This document shows, piece after piece, positions 46,791-61,431 of a DNA stretch of 64,000 nucleotides (its first letter is position 1; every line of letters starts with the position of its first letter). Origin of the DNA: Paramecium tetraurelia (lineage: Eukaryota; Ciliophora; Oligohymenophorea; Peniculida; Parameciidae). The position numbers and the translations under genes are program-made. The DNA is taken from NCBI RefSeq assembly GCF_000165425.1, contig NW_001799577.1, forward strand, positions 62,001 through 126,000. Reading direction: 5' to 3'. Under the pieces are notes generated by a model, which worked only from the letters and a program-made list of their open reading frames with translations, searched no databases and had not been told where the DNA came from.

Positions 46791-49700
46791 ATGTAAATAG
46801 AATTCCGAGAGTTTAAAGAAAAGTATTTTCCTTTAAAATTGATTGATTTGAGTAGGTTATATCCGAATATTAAGACTACAAAAGATGGAAATCTAATAAA
46901 GACTATAAGTTTTTCAGTGAAAAGTAATTGGAATATTTGGAAATAAAACTTAAAACTAGAAATAGAATATTAGGTTAATTTGAGTCATCAATTTCCTAAT
47001 CATATCTTACATATTATTGATTGGGCAGCTGAAATTCAATCAGTTTCGGTGATAGTTTACATTACATATAATTGTAAGTCTAATGCAAAGTCTCTAAATA
47101 GTTTTCTTAATACTTCTATGATAAGCGAATAGCAGAAGTTATAAATAGCAGAATAACTAATTGAGATTGCATCTATTTTGGAATTATCAGATATTTAGCA
47201 TAGAAATATTAAACTTAATAATTTTATATTGATTGACAATAAGACATACTTAACTGATTTTGGAAGTGCAAGAACACATTACAATCATTATACAAAATAG
47301 AGTGCAAATTCTGAAGAAAGGCAGAAATAGAATGAAACACTTTTTTATAGTTCTCCTGAGATTATGGAGATCCTCACTTAAGATAATATAGATTTTCAAG
47401 AGAATGAATGGGCATAAATATTTTAGAATGAACAATACAAAAAGGTGATTCTTAAGAGAAATGATAATTGGAGTATCAGCATCATCTTATTGTAACTATT
47501 GTCATTTCAAACTTAAATACCAGATGATATCAAAAGTTTCTATGGATATGATATAGCTAAATTTGATTAAGAAATCAGAAAGCAAGCAACTAATCCTTAT
47601 TTTAGGGTAATAACAGAGATAATTAAGTAATTGTCATTTGGGAAAATATCTGCTTTGACTTGTCTTGAACAGTTAAAAAAGTAGATTCCTAGAAGTGATA
47701 CTGAGAATAAGCAACATAAATAAATTATGAAAGAGGATTACAACATTCTCAATTTATAATTAAAAAGGCAAATACAAATTAATACTAAACTTGATTACTA
47801 TTATCTATCTTAAGCTTAATTAACATAATTATAATAAGTTAATGATTAGGATGCATAAAAAAATGATCAGACTAAATAAAATAAAACAAATGCCAAACCT
47901 TAGTAGTATGAAATCAAAAAACAGCAAGAATTAAATTAAGTTAAAGAACCAGTCAATGATTGCAAGTCATATTTTTTGGATGAAAATTCAATTTAAATCT
48001 TCTCTCCAAAGAACAATGAAGAAGAATAATTTGGAAATGGTATTCTGAAATAATTATGTGATTATGAGAGTTCATCATTTGAAGAATAAAAACTAATCAA
48101 AGTAAACCATGTTTCATTAAGCTCTTTCAATAACAACGATTAAACCCTCTTACTTACTCAATTAAATGATGACAATCATATTAAGGATTAAAACAAATAG
48201 AAATAAATTAAAGCACAAAATTATGATCAATAAAAGCCATCTTAACTTTAAGTATTGACTGATGACAAAGAATAAGTGCAAAAAAAGGATTAGATAAAAA
48301 CTGTATCCCATCTATTGAATAATCAAAAAAAACAATACACTTTAAACCAAATAGTCGATTAGAAGTCATCTAAATCCCCTATAGTTTTAGGATAAACTCA
48401 ATATTAGTTTCCTGTTTAATAAACTGTCATTAAGAATATCAGCAATGTTCAAGAGTTAGAAACATATAAAAATAATGAATCTAGTTACAGTCCTAAATTC
48501 TAAGTTGATCAATAACAAAGGTAGATAAATATTATTCCTCTGAATTAATCAACATAAATAATTAAAAAAGTGGAACCTAAAGCAGAGGAATTACCCAAAT
48601 TATCACATGTGATAGAAATCATTAACAATTCTAATTCTCCTTAAATTGTTAAAACTCAAAACTCAAACTCTTTTCACTAAATTCAAATTCCCAAAAATTA
48701 ATAGGAACTAAACTAAGTATTTTAAACAAACCTAATATTATATCAATAAGACTTTCCGTTTGAAGAATAAAATAGTCAAAAAGATTAGATGAGTTAATCC
48801 ATAATTGAATTTAATAAAGATCCTCAATTTTAAACTGCAACTCAAATTTAAGATTTTGATTTATGTACTTCTAGAAAGCAAAGGGAAAACACAAACACGG
48901 GATAAAATCATTTTATAAATGATTTAAATTTGATAGAAATGAAAGAGAGTCAATAAATATCAATTTTGAAAGATTACAATGAGAAAAAAGATTTTAATAA
49001 TCAAGAACTTATATAAATTTAGAATCCTCTTTAATTGAATGAAGAAAGCTCTCAAATTGTAAAGAACCAATAAAATGAAATTTATATTATGGAGCAAGTA
49101 AATAGCAATTCATAATCATCCAACGGCGATTGTCCTTAAATCATCTAAATAGCAAAACTACAATAAGATTAGAATAATTCCCTAAATCAAGACGAGAATT
49201 GTAATGGACCTAATAAAGTATTATAATTAGTTAAGGATTAACCTGGTGAAGCGTCTGAGATTTTTGATAATGATTCAAAAAAGCTGGATAATTACCAAAC
49301 TGATAATCTATTAAAGATAGAAGTACTAAAACTATTAAATAGTCAATAATTATTCAAATACTAAGAGTTGTTATTGAAAAAGAAGCACAGTAAATAGGAC
49401 AACGAAGAGGAAATAGATAAACAATTACAAACAATTGAATAAATTTAAAATATAAAAGAGAAATTAAATTATACAAGAGAATAGGAATTAATATTGTTGA
49501 ATTAAGAAGAATTGAATTAGATGAATGAATAATAATTAGATAGGTATATCCTTAACCTATAAAACATATTAGAAAATAGTGATCAGACACAAAAAGATAA
49601 TGATCCTTCTTAAGGTGAAATAGAAATATGTTTACAAAATGTAATAAAAGCTAAGAAAAAATTAGTTTAGATTTAAGAGAGGGAGAATAATGAAGAGAAT

Positions 49701-50894
49701 CATGTGAATTAGAAATTCTAAAATTTTATACTCTAACCTAATTAAAATAATTTTCTGTCAAAATAAGATTTTGAGGATCTCTCCTACCCTCAATAAATCT
49801 AGTATTGTAATATAGTGTAGTAGATGATAAATTTAGAATTGAAAATTTAAAAGGGATATTTGAATTAATAATATTAACAATAATAAAAAGTTGTGAATGG
49901 GTTTAAAAAGGCGTAAGAGATGGTGCTTACTAGGTCATTGATTAATTTTAATGGTTTTGAAACAAGTTAAAAGATCGAAGGTAAGAAACAGAATAATGGA
50001 TTAACTATTGTGAATCCCTTGCGACAGTCTTCAGTAACAGATGAAATAGCACCATTTTTGATGTAAGATTTCGAATCATAATAATAATTGTTTAATAGAG
50101 TATCAACCAAATCTCCTCCGAATTCAAAGAGTGGATACACTGATAAATATAATTTTTAGAAATGTTTAGAAAATCTAAAGGATTTTGAAATTTGGTCAAC
50201 TAATCCAAGAATCAAGAAATTCCAAAAATGGAAAAGATTTTCTTAGCCAAATTTTGAAATTCCAATAGAATATAGAGTGTTATCTGATTATCAAAACAAT
50301 AGGAAGAAAATAGAAAATCAATAATTTGAATATGGAGGTTATACTTAAAATAACTAAGCACATGGATTTGGGATCATGATGAAAAGGCTAAAAGGGGCAA
50401 TATATGAAGGTATTTTCGAGAAAGGAAAGTTTATTTATGGAATAGCATTGGAGTTAAATAATGAAAGTCGTTTGTAGAAATATATTGGGTCTTACAATAC
50501 TGATTATGATATTAAACATGGTTAATGTAAAATGACATGGTATGATGAAGTAAGGAATAGTTAATTTTAAATATATGAAGAACACTCTGGGTTGATGATT
50601 TATGGACTATTACATGGGGAAGGAAAGAGATGGAATGTGAAAGAAAGATGGTTATATATTGGATTTTGGAAGAAATCGGTGAGAAGTGGAGTGGGGAAGT
50701 ACTATGTAAAGAAGGAGAACGAGGAATTGGAACTGAAGTACTAAGGAGAGTTTTGTAATGACACCTATCATGGAAAGGGACAATTTTATCATAATGATCA
50801 TATCTACGAAGAGGGGGAATACAGGAATGGGAAGAAGATTGGACCTCATTTGTTGTATAAAGATAATGTACTCTAAAAAACTATTAATTATTGA
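46791..50894 (+). CDS. Pseudokinase fused to a Gln-rich linker and MORN repeats
   Basis: Apparently intronless: 4104 bases, 1367 codons. Residues ~1-300 have a kinase fold (AEQLIEIASILELSDIQHRN, LTDFGSARTHYN, FYSSPEIMEI), with D-F-G kept (47256-47264), but the catalytic loop reads H-R-N-I-K instead of H-R-D (47199-47207), and no glycine loop or VAIK lysine is visible. A ~750-residue Gln/Asn/Lys-rich linker follows, with coiled-coil segments (KLNYTREQELILLNQEELNQ). The C-terminal ~250 residues carry MORN repeats (YGGYTQNNQAHGFGIM, YEGIFEKGKFIYG, YIGFWKKSVRSGVGKYY, YQGEFCNDTYHGKGQFYH, YEEGEYRNGKKIGPH). MORN repeats bind membranes or scaffold proteins. Confidence 0.8.
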
Positions 50895-50939
50895 AAAAAT
50901 TTTGTTTATATTATATTATTATTATTTTCATACACACGT

Positions 50940-51266
50940 ATGGCTATATTATTTGAAATATTGTTGTTGATTGGGTTTGCTGGGGCAAGTTTTTATATTG
51001 GATACAGGTATTCGATTGATTTTCAACCAAAAGTTGATGCACCATACAATCCAGTTGATGATATTGAGTCATCAAAGGGAAGAACAGGGGCGATTTCTAA
51101 ATCTCAGTATTAGGCAAGACAGAAGGAACTCGATAAGGTGTTGTAATAAATCGAGGAAGCCAAGCAAAAGGAGAAAAAGAAATTAGTTGAAATTGATTTA
51201 CTCAGAGCCAAATCTAAGGATAAAGTGCTTTCAGATTAAGAGTTTAATAATTTGTTAGATGAATGA
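50940..51266 (+). CDS. Small single-pass membrane protein
   Basis: Intronless, 108 codons. Starts MAILFEILLLIGFAGASFYI, an N-terminal membrane anchor without an obvious cleavage site. Then a polar stretch (DFQPKVDAPYNPVDDIESSK) and a coiled-coil tail (ARQKELDKVLQQIEEAKQKE, KKKLVEIDLLRAKSKDKV) ending SDQEFNNLLDE. 45 bp downstream of the MORN gene. The layout of anchor plus cytosolic coiled coil occurs in tethers and mitochondrial or ER membrane adaptors; no family recognised. Confidence 0.65.
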
Positions 51267-51356
51267 TATATATATATATTAACACATTAAATTCGTTTTA
51301 AACTTTGGCATAGCAATACACTTAATCATTAATTAAAATATAATTAGTACACGTTG

Positions 51357-52027
51357 ATGCTATAAATTCTATTGTTTTTAGTGGTTTCGACTTTTGCCCA
51401 GGAAGAGACTGAGGAAGAGATGTATTAGCTTATATGATATCAAAAGTCTTTCAAGGAAAATTGGAGCTTGTTGGATAAAGACAATTAAGGATATCAATAA
51501 TGAGAAGGAGAGTATGACTCAAATTATCGAGAGCGTTGAAAACGGAAACAAAACCTCAATATTTCACAAGATCCAAATGTAAATGATTTTGTCTTGTGTC
51601 TAAGTAATTGATGTGAATAGCGAGGTAAATGATCTCGATTATGAGTTAGATCTTATCCAGTTTGGCATACAAGGAAGTGGTGAAGGACTTTAATTACAAA
51701 CAATTCATTGGGATGGATGTAACTCTAACAAAGGAAGAGGAGGCTTTATTGAAGATAATTAAGAAATTGGAAAAGGATTTAGGTGAAATGGACAAGAAAA
51801 ACAAACTTAAATAATCCTATCAATAGACTCAGAAGGTTGAAACAGAGTGGTAGAACGCATGGAAGGAATAGTCCTAAGAGTCTTCCTTGTTATCAAAACC
51901 CAATTATTTCCATTATGCTTTTTTCCTAGTGCTGATTGTTGCTATTTTTGGAGGAGGTTATTGGAGTTTAAAATCTATCTAAGCAATGAACAATTAAAAG
52001 AATTCAAAATAACGAAAGAGAAATTGA
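51357..52027 (+). CDS. Unrecognised type I membrane protein
   Basis: Two 25-nt introns give 206 codons. Signal peptide MLQILLFLVVSTFAQEE with likely cleavage after FA-Q. The luminal domain (~150 residues) contains two Cys and a coiled-coil region (LLKIIKKLEKDLGEMDKKNK). One transmembrane segment, FHYAFFLVLIVAIFGGGYW, is followed by a short basic tail MNNQKNSKQRKRN. The layout of a signal peptide, coiled coil, single membrane span and Lys/Arg-rich tail recalls early-secretory cargo receptors, but no lectin or GOLD domain is visible. Family not recognised. Confidence 0.65.
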
Positions 52028-52087
52028 TTTCTGTTTTAATTATATCTTAATATTGTTAATTATAAATATATATTAATATAAATTAGA

Positions 52088-52329
52088 ATGGATCAATCAG
52101 AACACGAGGCCAAAGAGATGCTCAAACCATATTTACAATAATTAGTTTAATTGGAGGAGGCTGATAAATTGAAGTAAGCGTAGATAACTGCCTTACGTTT
52201 GGCTATTGAATAATTGAAGCAATAAGCATTGGATCATCAGAAGAAATATGAGGAGGAATAAAAAAAGGAAGGTACTAAAGTGAGCGATTAATATCTTTAG
52301 CAAAGAAGAAGGCAGTTGTTAAGAAGTGA
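52088..52329 (+). CDS. Very small coiled-coil protein
   Basis: One 29-nt intron gives 70 codons. Starts MDQSEHEAKEMLKPYLQQLV and is helical throughout (LEEADKLKQAQITALRLAIE, QLKQQALDHQKKYEEEQ), ending in a Lys tract (KKEAKKKAVVKK). Without the intron the frame would run on into the CDC48 gene on the other strand, so the intron is well supported. No family recognised. Convergent with CDC48, with 107 bp between. Confidence 0.6.
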
Positions 52330-52436
52330 TTTTATCAATGCATTTGTATTATAATTATTTAAGCAGATATTTGTATTATAAAAATATTATTATTAAACGA
52401 ATTTACGATTTTATTAATATAATATATATATCTTAA

Positions 52437-55015
<2,579 letters not shown>

Positions 55016-55137
55016 TCCTAAACTTAAAAAAATAATTATTAATATTTTCACATTAGGATGATTTGTTTAAATACAATTATTTTAGTATTCTATAGAGACA
55101 CTTGGAATTTATTATTATCATGTCAATTTAACGAATT

Positions 55138-55951
55138 ATGACTAAATCTCCATTGCGAACTCAATCTCACTCCACTGCAACCTTCACTCGAGATGATCAC
55201 AGGTATTCCACTGTCAAACAGACTAACATTCATTCAACACTGTAGCCTCAAATCTATAACTAACATGAGGACTTCAGAATATTCAAATGCAAATGTTAAG
55301 AATAATGACAAGATTATTGAAAGTCAACATTCATAAATCAATGAAATGAAGTACTCTTATCAATAATGTCTAGGCAATTCATTTCAGATTGTCAAATCAG
55401 TTTGATTCATTTTAAATAATAATTGGAAGATTAATTGTCTATCAAACAAAACTATGACTAAGAACTCAGACAACTCAATTAATTGGTTGCTTCCTTAAAA
55501 TCAGAGAACCAACAATTAGTATTGTTGTACAATGAAAAGAAAAACGAAGTGGAAGAACTTACTTCCAATAATCTAATTATCATTAATGACTTTAACAAGC
55601 AATTTGAGACTACTCTCAAGGCTCGCATTGAAAAAGATATCAAAGAGATCCACAACAAATACCTAAGGGTATGAGTCTTAGTCAAGCCTATAGGAAATCC
55701 AACTGCTTAAGACAAAACTATTCGAATAAGAAAAACTTGTTCATAATCAAGAAGTCATTCGATTATTGCAGAAGAAATGCGAGGACTTATTACAAAGCAT
55801 CGACTAAAAAAACTATTATATTGATGATCTACTCATCAAATACGGAGAATTAGATGAAAAATACGAGAATCTCAAAAAACAAATGTCCTAAAAGCTCTAT
55901 GAAGAAGAAATCTTAGATGACTTATCTATATTTAAATTAAACAAAAGTTGA
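55138..55951 (+). CDS. Coiled-coil protein
   Basis: Introns of 19, 20 and 25 nt give 249 codons. Starts MTKSPLRTQSHSTATFTRDD, a Ser/Thr-rich head with an SP site, then nearly unbroken coiled coil: DKIIESQHSQINEMKYSYQQ, LRQLNQLVASLKSENQQLVL, LYNEKKNEVEELTSNN, RIEKDIKEIHNKYLR, KCEDLLQSIDQKNYYIDDLL. It ends EEEILDDLSIFKLNKS. Probably structural (ciliary, basal-body or cortical), from composition only. Convergent with the kinase gene, 30 bp between stop codons. Confidence 0.65.
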
Positions 55952-55981
55952 CTATCACTTTTTATTAATAAATTTTCAAAG

Positions 55982-58028
55982 TCATGCTCTTTTCTCTGGA
56001 GAAACCGGTTGTGATTTCCTTTAAGAATGATTCTTTTAAGTTTATTAATGTTGAATGTTTTTTAATTCAACATCAAAATTGTACCCATCGAACAAAGCTA
56101 CATCTTACTAATTTTCTTACATTACACAGTATCCCTCCTCAACAGAACCTGATTCTCCAATTACTAGTCATCATTCAATTAAGTTTCCTCTGAGATCTGA
56201 TTCTAAAAATCGAAATTATCATCCACAGCCTAACTTTCAATTAAGATCAAATACTCCTGGAACATAAAGAGCTTGAATTTTCTTTTTCAGTAAATCATCC
56301 CAAGGATACCCTTTCAACCAAGAATGATGCAATATCTCCTCAATCCCATTACTACCAAGTCTTCTTTCCGGCTTTCTCAATATTAACTAACAATATCATT
56401 TAAATGCTAATACCTAATTAACAAAGTCGAGAGAACTCTCACTCCATCCTAAAGGCAACTCCTCCTTTTTTACCTGAACCTACTTAGCTAGAATTTACTC
56501 TCTGATATCTTGCCTGGTTCTACCATTATAAGGTCTTCTTCCAAGCATCAATTCATATGTTATTACTCCTAGTGCATAATAATCAGCCACCACTGAATGG
56601 TCCATTCTACACATTACTTCTGGTGCCATGTACCCTGGTGTTCCTGATGTATCTCCAGCATTGTTTCCTTTATTCATTCTGGCTATGCCTAAATCAGTTA
56701 ATCTCATATATCCATCCTAGTCTAAGACCAAGTTTTCTGGTTTTAAAATCTCTGTGTATAATCCCGTTTTAATGCAAATAAGTTAAAGCCAACAAGATAC
56801 AAGCAACAAAAAATTCTATTGTTATAAATATTCTTTACTGGTTTAAGCTTCACTAAACCTTCTCATCTTTCCTAGATGAAATCTCAGATCACCACCTGTC
56901 AATAAATCTATAATCAAGAACAGATTTTCCCTATCTTAAAATGCATACCACATGTTCACCAAAAAAGGATGATGCAAATGCTCTAATAGATATTTCTCAT
57001 TTAACACTGAATTTACACTTCTCTTCTATATTACTTTAGCCTTTGACATTTCTTTTAAGGCAAACAACTTCTTGTTCTTCTTCATTTCTACTCTCCAAAC
57101 TCTCCCAAATCCACCCTTGCCAATTACATAGAGAAACTTAAAATGAGTTCGATTCACCTATTCATCTATCTTTAAACTGAGGATTTGAGTTTTGTCTGAG
57201 ATCTCCCCAGTGGACTTTCTTCTTAACTCACTTGATTTCGAGTCATTTTAATTAATTTTGCTTTTCGAGATAGAATCATTGGGGGTTAATTTGCTTTTAT
57301 TTGAATTTTCATGATTGTTTGGAGAATTTGGTGCTGACTCAACTAATCCAGAATTGATGATCTAATATAAAAATTCAATAAGATACAGCTGAAAATTTAG
57401 GTCCTTATTAATTCAATTTCAATTTAAATGAAGTTTGTGTGTTACTCAATACATGACTTTTGGATTCTACTCGTTTTGGGATTACTTTTGATTTAACATT
57501 GTAACTGTTTTCATATAACTATGAATTGCTTAGATTGCTTTTTTAATAGTAACTATTCAAAAAATTGTCCATGTTATGATAAAATTGAGGCTTCTTGGCC
57601 TACTCTTTTGGCATTTGTCTTGATTATGGACGTGATTCCTATATCTAATGTAATTGGCTTTAAAGTTATTTTTGTAAAAACATTTATTGCATCTGATACT
57701 GCTTTTCACGATTAGGTGATTGATGTGCTGAAACTGAGTTGCCCACTTTGATCTCTCTTCTACTATCACTCTCACATGGTTAGTTTTTGGTGCTAACTTT
57801 GACTTTAAGCAAAGGTGAGGCATTAATTACAACCCTTTTCTTTATGCATATATTACAATTCTTTTAATTGCAATAGCATTAGGAGATATCCACTTTTTTA
57901 TCCCAATTACCTGATTATTTTCTAGTAGGTTAAATTTTATTGGCAGGTTCTCCTTTAAATTTAATCTTGCTATTAAGTTATTATTTTATAAGCAAATCTC
58001 TTAAGTTTTTTGCTGTTTATTGACTCAT
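55982..58028 (-). CDS. AGC-like protein kinase with long N-terminal extension and an apparent one-base insertion
   Basis: A ~290-residue N-terminal region begins MSQQTAKNLRDLLIKQQLNS, includes a Cys cluster (CYCNQKNCNIC), Gln-rich segments and Ser-rich stretches; it is TGA-free for over 600 nt. The kinase domain has GKGGFGRVWRV, catalytic lysine in FALKEM, GGDLRFHLG, HRD, then KPENLVL, DLG in place of DFG, GTPGYMAPEV, and LGVITYELMLGRRPYNG. The C-terminus is YVPGAVDDNFD...LFDGYNFD. Introns of 25, 23, 27, 25 and 20 nt fit, but HRD and KPEN lie in different frames: a T4A4 run at 56741-56748 is one base too long. The total spliced length is also one base off a multiple of three. Confidence 0.78.
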
Positions 58029-58393
58029 TTCGTTAATTATTTATATTAAGTATTAATATAAACAATTTAGATAATATATTGTTAATCATTTTATAATATT
58101 TCATCCTGGTTTTAAATTATAATAAATCTTTTTCGTTTTCAATATAAAACGCACTAAGCCAAGTTGAACCTTTCCATTATTATTGCTTATTCATAATTTT
58201 TATAGTTAATTCATTGCAATTTCCATTAATTAATCATAGGGCACAATATAGAAATTAGTTAACTGGTAAAATTAAATGAGATGATGATGACATATTGTTA
58301 CATTTAATTAGTATTAATATAACTAGATTAAAGTTTATATAAAAAAAAATTATAGAAAATAAATGAATAATAAAAATCTAGTATTATTTTTAG
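58029..58393. other. Intergenic, divergent promoters
   Basis: 365 bp of AT-rich DNA between the kinase start and the membrane-protein start. Nothing recognisable. Confidence 0.4.
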
Positions 58394-59451
58394 ATGCAAT
58401 ATTTAAAAACATAATCAATACTATTCCTTTATGGATTATTTGATAGCATTTAATTCATGAAAGGACTTCGAAGATATGCTTTTGATTAATAAGAAAAGCA
58501 TTGCATGGAAATTTAAAAATATTTAAGACAAGCTATAGAATTTGCGGGCAAAAAATTAGCCATCGTGTTTATAATCGACTTGATTGTATATTTATTAGGA
58601 CTAATGTCGATTCCTAAAATATTTTTATGGTCGTTTCAAATCGTATCCGTAGTCTTGTACCTTGAGAACAATGTCAGACAATTAGTCTATGTTGGAAAGA
58701 TTACTTAAACATCCATTTAATATGAGACAAATGTGAAATAGAATAGGCAATTTTTAATATACAATTTAAAAAGAGACAACAATGTAGGATTCTCTACTAT
58801 AATTGATCAAATTAAATTAACCTTGTAAGCTTTACTCTTCAGTTTTTTATTATTGCTACAAACCTCCTTATTTGATATTTTGGTTGTAATTTTACCAGAA
58901 AATACAATAATCTCGTTTATAATTAAACACGTTGATTATTTACTTTATGCAGTATATATAACAACTGGATATATTTCATTGAAGATTCCCTATTAGGATC
59001 ATTTACCCTATTATTTACACATCTATATAGGATATCTAATAGGTTATTCAGTCATCTTATCATATTTTTTAAATATCTATTTTAGTTTTCCTAAATTAGG
59101 AATAGTATTTTCTATTTTATCTCCAATCTGTTTAATGAGAGAATTTCAGATTGATGCCCCTTTGATTACAGAAATAGAAGAGAAATCCTTCAGAGAGAGT
59201 ATAAAATTCAAATATATTTAGATTTCGATATTTTGATAAAGAATTTCTTAGGTGAAGAAGGGATTCCCAGGACATCGTATGAACATCATTTGAAAATGGC
59301 AGAGAATGATAAAGGCTATAAGGCAAAATTGAGAAAGACTATTGGATGGTTTACATTGGCAAGAGGATTAAGACCATATGTTATTAATCCATTGAATAAA
59401 GCAATTATAATAGTTATGAAGATTTATAATTCTTTGTTGGGAATTGTGTGA
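58394..59451 (+). CDS. Multi-pass membrane protein, family uncertain
   Basis: One 23-nt intron gives 344 codons. Starts MQYLKTQSILFLYGLFDSIQ, then hydrophobic segments LAIVFIIDLIVYLLGLMSI, KIFLWSFQIVSVVLYL, LQALLFSFLLLLQTSLFDIL, YLLYAVYITTGYISLKI, YIGYLIGYSVILSYFLNIYF and LGIVFSILSPICLM, with a polar C-terminal domain (NFLGEEGIPRTSYEHHLKMA, TIGWFTLARGLRPY). The arrangement loosely recalls EI24/PEX11-like proteins: the opening 'GLFDSIQ...LRRY' and a C-terminal helix. The match is weak, so I leave the family open. Confidence 0.6.
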
Positions 59452-59503
59452 TATATTAAAGAATATATTTTAATATTTTTAACGATATGTAAATATATCA
59501 TTT

Positions 59504-61140
59504 TCACTATTTGATTTTTTATTTAACTAAGCATTCTTTCAAGACAAACTCGAACTCATTAAATGAAACAGATCCATCTTTATTGTGATCAAAGAAGGTA
59601 AAGATGGCCTTGGCTTCTTCATCTGTGACAGTTTGATCAATTCTCTTTAATAGTTTGCCTAACTCCTAAGCATCTAATTCATGATTGGCTGATTTATCAT
59701 ACTAGAACGATAAGAGAATTATTACCTTATTAAACAAATCCAAGAGATTGATATTGAATTTGACAATAGACACCTTCAATTTTTCAATGACTGACCTTGC
59801 TCTATCGTCTAGTGATCCTGCTTAAATATCTTGTTGCGGTTTCATAAGAATGCTAACCTTCTTTTTAGTTCTGCTTACTTCAGAAGCTGTCATTCTACAC
59901 TATTAACAAATCTAAATAACATATTTACATCATTTTCTTCCAGCCACTTTTTGAACTCATTGAACTCTATTAGATTATTTCCATCGTCATCAAATTTATT
60001 GAAGATATACTCTATCTCCTCTCGAGTAAGATCTTTATCTACTCTTTGCAAGAATTTCCCCAACTCATTAACATTTAAAGCTTTGTCCTTAGTCATGTCA
60101 AGTTCAGCGAACAATTCTCCAATATCAATCTAATCTTTGATAATCATCTATCTTATGTCATTAATCAAATAAGTGGCTTTGTCCTCCAAGATACTTACAT
60201 TTTTGATAAAATCAGTAAAATGTCCTTTAAATAAAGGATGACGATAGATCTCATCCCAAGATAATCTATCCTTTTCCTCAGCTTGCAAACACCCTATTAA
60301 AAATTCTTAGGCTTCTTTGGAAATCTGAGGTCCTTTGAACTGCAAAGGTTAATTTCTAATATTTTTCAAGAGTTCTTGAGGTGATCTAGCAGTCCAAGGT
60401 GCTAATTGGTTTATAGAAAAGAGGATACTTACTTTTACCGAACAGTGCTTCATAAAAGATAAAGGCAATACTCCAAATGTCAGTCTTGGATGTGTATTTT
60501 TTATTATCCAAGATTTGTGGTGACATATATAATGGTGTTCCTACCAATGATGCTAACATATCCTTTTTAAAATTGTCTACACATTTTGCAAATCCAAAAT
60601 CTGCTAATTTGAAGGTCTAGTATATTAATGATAGTTGTACTCCTTTGTCGATTAATATGTTGGCTGGTTTCAAATCTCGATGAATAATACCATTTTTAAT
60701 TAGTTAAATGAATCCATTCAAAATGTCAATCATAAATTTGACTGCATCTTTCTCAGGCATAGTTTTCTTTTAAGCCGCATAACTAATGATACTAAATTAC
60801 AATTACTTCTCAATCAATTTGTCCAAATCTCCACTATCGCAATATTCTTGAATTATATAATAATTATTATTGGTTTCCATTACATCCATTAATTATACTA
60901 TGTTTGGACTCTTCAATTTCTACATTACTTTTATCTCTGAGATCAATCCTTCCCTTAAATAATCGTCTCTAAATTTCGATCAATCTAAAATTACGCATTT
61001 ATGACAGATTTGTTCAACACTTTTATCGCTACCTTCACTCCTGTCTTTTCATCTCTCCCCCTATACACTTAAGCATACGAACCTTCCCCAATAAGATCTT
61101 TAGGATTGAACAGATATTTGTCAATTCTTTTCTCCCCCAT
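59504..61140 (-). CDS. Protein kinase with C-terminal EF-hands (CDPK-like)
   Basis: Starts MGEKRIDKYLFNPKDLIGEG. Kinase parts: GEGSYAQVYRG, catalytic lysine in VAIKVL, VQLMDVMETNNNYYIIQEYC, HRDLKPANILI, LADFGFAKCV and GTPLYMSPQIL. The features HRDLKPANIL and EYCDSGDLDK resemble ULK-type kinases more than classic CDPKs. The C-terminus has EF-hand pairs, including DMTKDKALNVNE (degenerate), DDDGNNLIEFNE and a last loop rich in Asp with GSVSFNEFEFVLKECL. So Ca2+ control is probable through two or three working loops. Several short introns are required; an upstream in-frame extension with its own ATG (to about 61245) is possible. Confidence 0.8.
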
Positions 61141-61431
61141 TAAATAAATTAATTCAATCAACTTTATCATAATTTCACTCATTATCTCTACATCTCTTAC
61201 ATTGTTCCTCCAAATCTCGTTGAATCCATTCTTAACTACCCATAATCTCAATGCTTTTTTGCCTTCACAACATTAACACACAATTGCATTAAATCTGAGA
61301 TTTCAGAAAAATCCAATTATCATTACCCTACCCATTCATACTAGTATATTTAATCTCGAAAAATATGCACTTAATAAATTCAATAAAATAGAAATTGAAA
61401 TGAAATTGAAATTTTATACATATTCAACTAC

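Noticed and set aside
50652-50849. Minus-strand open frame under the MORN region
   Set aside because: Shadow of the plus-strand MORN repeats, whose frame is continuous to 50894.
57557-57823. Minus-strand 88-codon frame with many Arg/Lys
   Set aside because: It overlaps, in another frame, the long N-terminal region of the kinase starting at 58028, which is better supported because it joins the kinase exactly at an intron.
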